A DNA stretch of 20,052 nt. It comes from a virus. Of this stretch, positions 15,268 to 20,052 are shown in pieces. The notes under the pieces were generated by a model. The model searched no databases and was not told the origin of the DNA. It saw nothing but the letters and a program-made list of their open reading frames with translations. Position numbers and translations under genes: made by a program. The stretch spans positions 1-20,052 of the IMG/VR virus record IMGVR_UViG_3300030060_001375; one strand, given 5' to 3'. Within the stretch, counting starts at the first letter, position 1; each line of letters begins with the position of its first letter.

Positions 15268-15302
15268 TGTGTTTCTCCTTTTACTGTGGAAGTAAGTCTT
15301 TC

Positions 15303-15310
15303 TATGTATA
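15303..15310 (-). promoter_or_regulatory. Late promoter box (TATACATA) for gp23
   Basis: Minus-strand TATACATA in the gp22-gp23 spacer. Initiation near 15297 gives a leader of about 30 bases ending in AAGGAG before the gp23 start. The same variant box lies before the tail-tube-like gene. Confidence 0.65.
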
Positions 15311-15321
15311 AAAAGTGTGGG

Positions 15322-16314
15322 TTAGACTGATTGGCTAGGACGGTTTGAAATTCGAGAAAGGTTCTGGACAAGATTATCCATCACGCTTCCGCTCTCTACT
15401 AGAGGAGCGGATCCATCGGAACTCTCCTCGATCTTCTCTTCGCTTACGATGGTGTTTTCACCAAAGTAAGACTCCTTCAGGATGTTCAACTTATCGACAT
15501 ATTGGGCGTTATCGTCGAACTCAATCCCTTCTGATAGAGATTTGAACTTCTCTACTTCAGTATCAGTTAGCCCATCACAAGCGGAAACAAATGCCTGTTC
15601 ACGCTCAAGGTTTTCGCTGATCTTTACCAGTTCAATGTTCTTCTCAAGTTGTTCTTGAAGTTTACCTTCGAGTTCCTCAACTCTGCCGTTAGCAGTTTCA
15701 AGTGCATCGAACTTTTCTTCAGGAATGCTAATGTTGTGACTCTCAAAAAGTTCTCGAAGACCTGTAATGAAGGACTCTGAGATTTCATTTTTGAGACCAT
15801 GCTCAATAGCGATTTCGTTCTCTTCAGCCCATTCCTTGACAACGTAGTTTAGATAGTCATCAAGTTTGGTAGTGAGTTCGTTGGTTACGGATTCGAGTTC
15901 TTCAGCAAGTCTAGTATCGTACTGCTCTTGCAGTTCGGTAGTCTTTGCTTCAACTCTTTCATTGATAGCGGAATCAAAGATGACGGTTGCCTTATTGCGG
16001 AAATCTTCGGAAAGATCTTCGCCACCGAAGAGAGCATCCATATGCTCCTTCATTTTGTAGGACATTTCCTTCATCTTGATTTCTTCTTCTTCTTCTGCGG
16101 AAGCATCTGAGGGTTTCATATCAGCGGACTTTTTGTTCTTCTTAGCATCAGCATCTTTGGCTTTGGGGTCAATTACTTCGACCTTCTTTCCTCCAATGAC
16201 TTTGCTTTCTTTGCCGCCGATTACTTCCTCTTCAGCCTCAACAATGGTTTCGTCCTGAATCGCTTCGGATTCAAGAACTTCTTTTGCTGCCTCTAGAGCA
16301 TCGATATCGGACAT
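15322..16314 (-). CDS. 22: Prohead scaffold (core) protein gp22
   Basis: 330 residues (T4 269). Acidic and mostly helical, forming the inner core around which gp23 assembles and later cut to small peptides by gp21. The N-terminal third is low complexity with VIGGK twice and runs of Glu and Lys. The middle (LNYVVKEWAEENEIAIEHGLKNEI...FITGLRELFESHNI) is the region I associate with gp22 proteins of T4-like phages, followed by a coiled coil (ANGRVEELEGKLQEQLEKNIEL). It lies between gp21 and gp23 as in T4. AAGGAG and a perfect late box precede it. The longer size is due to the charged N-terminal region. Confidence 0.92.
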   Translation of the reverse strand: MSDIDALEAAKEVLESEAIQDETIVEAEEEVIGGKESKVIGGKKVEVIDPKAKDADAKKNKKSADMKPSDASAEEEEEIKMKEMSYKMKEHMDALFGGEDLSEDFRNKATVIFDSAINERVEAKTTELQEQYDTRLAEELESVTNELTTKLDDYLNYVVKEWAEENEIAIEHGLKNEISESFITGLRELFESHNISIPEEKFDALETANGRVEELEGKLQEQLEKNIELVKISENLEREQAFVSACDGLTDTEVEKFKSLSEGIEFDDNAQYVDKLNILKESYFGENTIVSEEKIEESSDGSAPLVESGSVMDNLVQNLSRISNRPSQSV

Positions 16315-16346
16315 GTGAATTCTCCTTTAGTTTGGAATGACTGTTG

Positions 16347-16354
16347 TATTTATA
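16347..16354 (-). promoter_or_regulatory. Late promoter box (TATAAATA) for gp22
   Basis: An exact T4 late box on the minus strand in the gp21-gp22 spacer. Initiation near 16341 leaves about 26 bases, including AAGGAG, before the gp22 start. This is the best late promoter in the window. Confidence 0.8.
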
Positions 16355-16358
16355 CTTT

Positions 16359-17009
16359 TTAGAGCCTAGAGAGGAAATATTTGAAGCACTTGATCTTAGC
16401 CTCATCAATTTTACGCCTATCAGCCTTTGAAATTGATTCTTGCATGATTTCGATTTCACGCGGCTGTAGAACACCATTCTCCCAAACCCATTCTTTATTT
16501 TCCATAACACCATTGACGAATGCGTCAGGTGCAGATGGATCGGCAACAATATCAACTGCTGCCAACATGAAGTCCTCTTGCACTTCATTGACTCCCTCAT
16601 TGTTTCTTTTGAGTGAACCCATACCACGCGAAGACACACCTAGTTTTGCACCCTCATCAATCAGATTCTTCACGATCTGACCATAGGGAGTGTCTAGGAT
16701 TTTAGCCTTACCCAAGATGTTATCTCCGTCCACTTTCATCTCTTTGATGAGGTGAGAAACACGTTCGAGGTTCACAGTTGGACCCTCGGGATGACCGAGT
16801 TCGCCCATTGCACGGCTGTTTGTAACATACTCTTTGTTGTATCGCTTGACCTCTTTCATAAGGGTCTTACCGGGATACACTCTACCATTTCGGTTCTTCT
16901 GCTCTGCTTGCATAAAGATACCTTCAATGAAGTACTCTTTCTTACCGGACTCCTCGTCTGCTTCGCAGATGAGTTTGATGTCCTCAGTCGTTTCCGTGAT
17001 CAGTAGCAT
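16359..17009 (-). CDS. 21: Prohead protease gp21
   Basis: 216 residues (T4 about 212). Serine protease that matures the T4-type prohead by cutting scaffold and capsid proteins after L/I-x-E. YFIEGIFMQAEQKNRNGRVYP parallels T4 LYIEGIFMQAEVVNRNKRLYP. Catalytic candidates are H73 (GELGHPE), S126/S127 (LGVSSRG) and D157 (VADPSAPDA). GGAGG lies 9 bases before ATG 17009, and the start overlaps the end of the gene upstream by 26 bases. Encoded just before its substrates gp22 and gp23. Confidence 0.96.
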   Translation of the reverse strand: MLLITETTEDIKLICEADEESGKKEYFIEGIFMQAEQKNRNGRVYPGKTLMKEVKRYNKEYVTNSRAMGELGHPEGPTVNLERVSHLIKEMKVDGDNILGKAKILDTPYGQIVKNLIDEGAKLGVSSRGMGSLKRNNEGVNEVQEDFMLAAVDIVADPSAPDAFVNGVMENKEWVWENGVLQPREIEIMQESISKADRRKIDEAKIKCFKYFLSRL

Positions 17010-17280
17010 CCGTTGGTTCCTCCGGTTCGGGTGTTTCTGTTTCTTGTTCGGGTGTCACTTCAGCATCAACTTCGGGTTCAACCTCAGTTGGGATGTCTTC
17101 AAAAGTGTGAACATCATCAACATCAACACTCAGAGTTTGAGAAATATTAGAAGCAACCTGTTCTTTTCTTGATGACATATAGTCAGCAGCCTTTTGATAA
17201 AGGAGGTCTCTTGTAACATCTCTTGCAGTATCTAGATTACTATCTCTGATTGCATCAATAACGTCTTTTGATTCTGCCAT
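16984..17280 (-). CDS. Small prohead core protein, gp67-like by position and make-up
   Basis: 98 residues. The N-terminal half is helical (ESKDVIDAIRDSNLDTARDVTRDLLYQKAADYMSSRK), reminiscent of the short T4 internal core protein gp67. The C-terminal half is highly acidic and Pro/Glu/Thr-rich (PEQETETPEPEEP). T4 has gp67 and gp68 between gp20 and gp21, the same place. AGGAA lies 7 bases before ATG 17280. The gene overlaps gp21 by 26 bases in another frame. Sequence similarity is weak, so the assignment rests mainly on synteny and composition. Confidence 0.75.
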   Translation of the reverse strand: MAESKDVIDAIRDSNLDTARDVTRDLLYQKAADYMSSRKEQVASNISQTLSVDVDDVHTFEDIPTEVEPEVDAEVTPEQETETPEPEEPTDATDHGND

Positions 17281-17283
17281 AAC

Positions 17284-17862
17284 TTAGTTCCTATTCTTGT
17301 GTGCGAAATCAATCACACTAGCCATGTTCTTACTATCTATAAAAAACCTATCAACAAGCAGGCTTTGATTGTCAAATGACAATCTGTCATATAGTTCCAT
17401 GACAGCCTTTGCGTCGTTTTTCTCAATCACGTTTGACTTACCGTCATTGATTTCGACTTTAGTCTTCCCCTCGTTCAATGCAGTCTTGATCGAATGCACG
17501 AAGTATGACTCTTTGTTCATACGTTGAAGGTATTCCTTTACCGCCTTTGTAGCCTTTTTGGGTCCGGCGAATACTTCCCATCTCTTATCATTGACATATA
17601 CAACAACAGGTGCAGTTGAACCCAACCCCAAAGTCTTTAGAGTTACGGTATTCTCTCCGACATCAAATGTAGAGTGATAGAACTCCTTCTCTAGTTTAGG
17701 GTCAAGGGCGATTTCTGCATCGTCCTGTGTCTTTTCGGGTTTCGCACCTTGCGATGGGTTTGCTTCTTTCTTCGGTTCGGAGACAGCAACACCATCTTCC
17801 TGTTCACGAAGCATCGTTTCTTGCAGTTTTAGTAGTTCGTAGAGTTTGTTGTATTCGATCAT
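17284..17862 (-). CDS. Probable prohead core protein, gp68-like position
   Basis: 192 residues from ATG 17862 (T4 gp68 141). MIEYNKLYELLKLQETMLREQ is a helical start, followed by a hydrophilic Lys/Glu/Pro linker and a C-terminal domain with VVVYVNDKRWEVFAGPKKATKAVKEYLQRM and LYDRLSFDNQSLLVDRFF. Function not recognised; core/scaffold membership is inferred from position between portal and protease. The frame extends to a GTG at 17892, but ATG 17862 overlaps the preceding micro-gene by ATGA and has AAGGA 6 bases upstream, so the shorter form is preferred. Confidence 0.75.
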   Translation of the reverse strand: MIEYNKLYELLKLQETMLREQEDGVAVSEPKKEANPSQGAKPEKTQDDAEIALDPKLEKEFYHSTFDVGENTVTLKTLGLGSTAPVVVYVNDKRWEVFAGPKKATKAVKEYLQRMNKESYFVHSIKTALNEGKTKVEINDGKSNVIEKNDAKAVMELYDRLSFDNQSLLVDRFFIDSKNMASVIDFAHKNRN

Positions 17863-17960
17863 AGTTGGTCCTTGACTACAGAGTAATACCACTCGATCTC
17901 TTCATCAGAAGTGAATGTGAAATGCTCTGCATAAGTTTCTTTGAATTCTTCGAGTGACAT
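17859..17960 (-). CDS. 33-residue micro-gene between portal and core genes
   Basis: ATG 17960 to TGA 17859-17861 encodes 33 residues, MSLEEFKETYAEH then FTFTSDEEIEWYYSVVKDQL. AAGGAG (17969-17974) sits 8 bases upstream. The start shares a base with the portal stop (TGATG) and the stop overlaps the next start (ATGA), so it is tightly coupled on both sides. It fills exactly the gap between the two larger genes. An acidic peptide; function unknown, possibly a prohead core component by position. Confidence 0.75.
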   Translation of the reverse strand: MSLEEFKETYAEHFTFTSDEEIEWYYSVVKDQL

Positions 17961-19483
17961 CAATAGAACTCCTTCGTGTCTGGTTCGATCTTACCTTCTT
18001 CTCGTTCAGACTGAATTTGAGCATCAATCTCCTTGATTTCCTCATCGGTCTGGTTGAGTACCTTCTTACGAATAAACTCATGAGAGTAGTATTTACCTAC
18101 ATGATCTGTAATCTCTCGAAGCACACCCATTCTATTCTCTAGAATTTCAGCATCCTTCAGTTCAGTGAAGTATGAGTCTCTGGCATATTCATATCGAATA
18201 TCATTTTTGATCTTGTCAAACTCTTCCTCTTTCATCACACCCTTGAGTACGAGTTGAATGCGAAGAGCCTGTGTAAACATCTCGGAGAACTTCTGTCGTA
18301 GTTTCTCGATCATCTTGAAGAACTTGAGTTCATCACGGGTGATCTCTGATGACCTGCCCATGTTGAAACCATTGTCTGCTTCGAGTCGAGAAGAAGGAAC
18401 ACCGAGTGATCGGTATAGTTTCTTCTTGAAGTATTCGACATCATCCATCTGTCCAAGATTCTCACCACCCGGAAGGGTGCTAATCTCAGTTCCCCTGCCA
18501 CCCTCTCGTCGTGGTAGCCAGAAGTCTTCGAGCATTGACTGATGTCTTCGATCATCTCGAATCTCACCTGTGGTTGCATCATAAACAAGTTTGTTTCGAT
18601 AACGATTCATGACATCACGGAGATATTGTTCCGCTTTGTTCTTTGGTAGAGAACCTACATCAATGTAGAATATCCTACGCTCAGGCGCCCGCGAGATCCT
18701 ATAGATTACAACCGCATCCTCAATCATTCGGAGTTGGTTTAGAGGCTTGATTGCCTTGTGTAGATTTCCGTATACACGCTTCTTTGCGAGATCGTAAAGA
18801 CCAGAGTGACAATAAACAATCGAATCTGGGTAAATCTTCAAGCCTTGTTGCTCTGGTGTATTCTCATTTTCCATGTAGAGATAGTACTCTTCTACACGAT
18901 CAACAACTTTGACTGCATCTCGACCCTGTTTATCTTTGACTGATTTCTTCTTGACGCTCTTGATCTTTTGAATCTTTGCAGAATCAACAGGACGAAGTTC
19001 GAGAAGACCCTTTTTTGGATTCTGCGGATCAATAACCGCATGGTAATAAGTCTTTCCTTCGATGTACCACTTTCTAAAAATGTCATAACCTCTATTCTTG
19101 AAGTTCAGCATCTTTAGGATATGCTCAAACTCTTCGGTCATCTTGCCTTTGACTGGATCTGGTAGATCCACATCCTCAAGATCGAGTTGAAGAGTTTGTT
19201 TGATATCGTCCTGTACAATCGCTTCGTTTACAATATCATCGATTGCTGTATCTACCTCAGAGTGTAGGGACATATCTCGATATTTGTAAATGAGATCTCT
19301 CTCGTTTTTGATTTGTCCATCGAAATCGACAAACTGCCCAAAAAACCCAGCCGAAGCATCAACATATGATGCACCGTCTTCTGGGTCTGGTGGGACAAAG
19401 GATACGGGTCTGGACAGAAGAGCCTCTGAACCAACAGTAGGCTTCTTCCGACCAATCGAGAATCCAAAAAGGTCGAGTGGCAT
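17960..19483 (-). CDS. 20: Portal protein gp20
   Basis: 507 residues (T4 524). Forms the dodecameric ring at one capsid vertex through which DNA is packaged and the neck attaches, and which starts prohead assembly. Characteristic stretches include FVDFDGQIKNERDLIYKYRDMSLHSEVDTAIDDIVNEAI, YRISRAPERRIFYIDVGSLPKNKAEQYLRDVMNRYRNKLVYDATTGEIRDDR, SMLEDFWLPRREGGRGTEISTLPGGENLG and LYRSLGVPSSRL, all hallmarks of T4-type portals. AAGGAA precedes ATG 19483. It ends in a TGATG junction with the micro-gene, in the T4 order gp19-gp20-core-gp21. Confidence 0.97.
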   Translation of the reverse strand: MPLDLFGFSIGRKKPTVGSEALLSRPVSFVPPDPEDGASYVDASAGFFGQFVDFDGQIKNERDLIYKYRDMSLHSEVDTAIDDIVNEAIVQDDIKQTLQLDLEDVDLPDPVKGKMTEEFEHILKMLNFKNRGYDIFRKWYIEGKTYYHAVIDPQNPKKGLLELRPVDSAKIQKIKSVKKKSVKDKQGRDAVKVVDRVEEYYLYMENENTPEQQGLKIYPDSIVYCHSGLYDLAKKRVYGNLHKAIKPLNQLRMIEDAVVIYRISRAPERRIFYIDVGSLPKNKAEQYLRDVMNRYRNKLVYDATTGEIRDDRRHQSMLEDFWLPRREGGRGTEISTLPGGENLGQMDDVEYFKKKLYRSLGVPSSRLEADNGFNMGRSSEITRDELKFFKMIEKLRQKFSEMFTQALRIQLVLKGVMKEEEFDKIKNDIRYEYARDSYFTELKDAEILENRMGVLREITDHVGKYYSHEFIRKKVLNQTDEEIKEIDAQIQSEREEGKIEPDTKEFY

Positions 19484-19505
19484 AATATAAATTCCTTATT
19501 ACTGC

Positions 19506-20052
19506 TTAGAAGGCAGCGGTATCTGTCTGGAAGTATTGGTAGGTAAGGGTCACAGTAAATTCAGCGAATGAGTCGTTAGTATCGGCAGCAACTTCGATAG
19601 CACCGATACTCTTAGGCCAGCAACCTACGAGGTTCCAAGATCGCACAGCATCACCACCACGGTCAAGTGCTTCTACGATCCAGTCCTTGTATAGTGTACC
19701 GCCGAAGATTTCACCGGCTGAAGTTGCATTCGTATCGTTTGCTTGAACACTACCGAGTGCGTTCTGCCATGCTTGGAACTTACCATGAAGTTCGTAGGCT
19801 TCGTCTGAAATGATTGTGATATCCCAATCCGCAAAGGTTCTGTCGCCGGGTGCTTTGACCTGTCGTCCGCGATAAGGAACGACGATCTCTCCAACTTCCA
19901 TTGCTGGAATTGAAGCGGATCTGATCAAAACTGCTTCGGCTCTAGCGTCCATTGCACCTTCTGGTCCAATGTCGCCGGTAACACGGAACATGTTAGGACG
20001 GGCGATACCCTTTGCTTTTACCTGATTTAGAAAGTCTCTAATGTCGTTAGGC
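19506..20052 (-). CDS. 19: Tail tube protein gp19 (5' end cut by window edge)
   Basis: The frame is open from the stop at 19506 to the right edge without interruption. An internal ATG at 19991 is not the start, because the upstream codons read PNDIRDFLNQVKAKGIARPNM, matching the T4 gp19 N-terminal FARPNLF region. The core APGDRTFADWDITIISDEAYELHGKFQAWQ parallels T4 AGDRTFDDWTVTVMNDEAHDARQKFVDWQ, and WPKSIGAIEV parallels WPTNVGELQL. It polymerises into the inner tail tube. About 181 residues are present, and only a few N-terminal codons are missing. Confidence 0.95.
   Translation of the reverse strand, partial: PNDIRDFLNQVKAKGIARPNMFRVTGDIGPEGAMDARAEAVLIRSASIPAMEVGEIVVPYRGRQVKAPGDRTFADWDITIISDEAYELHGKFQAWQNALGSVQANDTNATSAGEIFGGTLYKDWIVEALDRGGDAVRSWNLVGCWPKSIGAIEVAADTNDSFAEFTVTLTYQYFQTDTAAF

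Noticed and set aside
17863-17892. GTG start for the gp68-like gene
   Set aside because: The ATG at 17862 is coupled by ATGA to the micro-gene and has its own AAGGA.
19989-19991. ATG 19991 as the gp19 start
   Set aside because: Upstream codons continue the gp19 homology (KGIARPN) to the window edge.

Overview
The window is a piece of a tailed-phage genome of the T4-like (Straboviridae/Kyanoviridae-type) contractile-tail group. Every supported gene lies on the minus strand, spacers are mostly 0-50 bases, and many neighbours overlap by ATGA or TGATG stop/start junctions. The recognisable set (gp19, gp20, gp21, gp22, gp23, UvsY, UvsW, gp55, gp47, gp46, RNase H, gp45, gp44) is the T4 core, and as far as I recall its order resembles marine exo-T-even phages (cyanophage or pelagiphage type) more than enteric T4. 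No host gene, tRNA or integrase is visible, so the host cannot be named. I see no CRISPR array or insertion sequence.

Read in the direction of transcription (right to left). 20052-13849 is the head module: tail tube gp19 (cut by the window edge), portal gp20, a 33-residue micro-gene, two prohead-core-like proteins, protease gp21, scaffold gp22 and major capsid gp23. T4-type late promoter boxes precede gp22 and gp23. A strong hairpin terminator follows gp23, and another late box immediately after it serves a second tail-tube-fold protein (13747-13073). 13065-9962 holds recombination and nucleotide genes: UvsY, a dCMP-deaminase-like enzyme, helicase UvsW and an unassigned protein with an Sm-like N-terminus. 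A sigma70-like promoter at about 9840-9867 then opens a long compact operon: late sigma factor gp55, gp47, a Cys/His-rich unknown, gp46, a large SPPY-type methyltransferase, a glutamine synthetase, two unknowns, RNase H, a 59-residue basic protein, sliding clamp gp45 and the start of clamp loader gp44.

The accessory part is 1906-5948, inserted between gp46 and RNase H. Its most remarkable gene is a full-length type II (GlnII/eukaryotic-type) glutamine synthetase with nearly all signature motifs intact. It directly follows a 526-residue methyltransferase, and a perfect TATAAATA late box lies inside the methyltransferase gene about 170 bases upstream of it. The likely reading is a phage metabolic gene that supports nitrogen or nucleotide supply late in infection. 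A role in DNA modification with the adjoining methyltransferase is a more speculative alternative.
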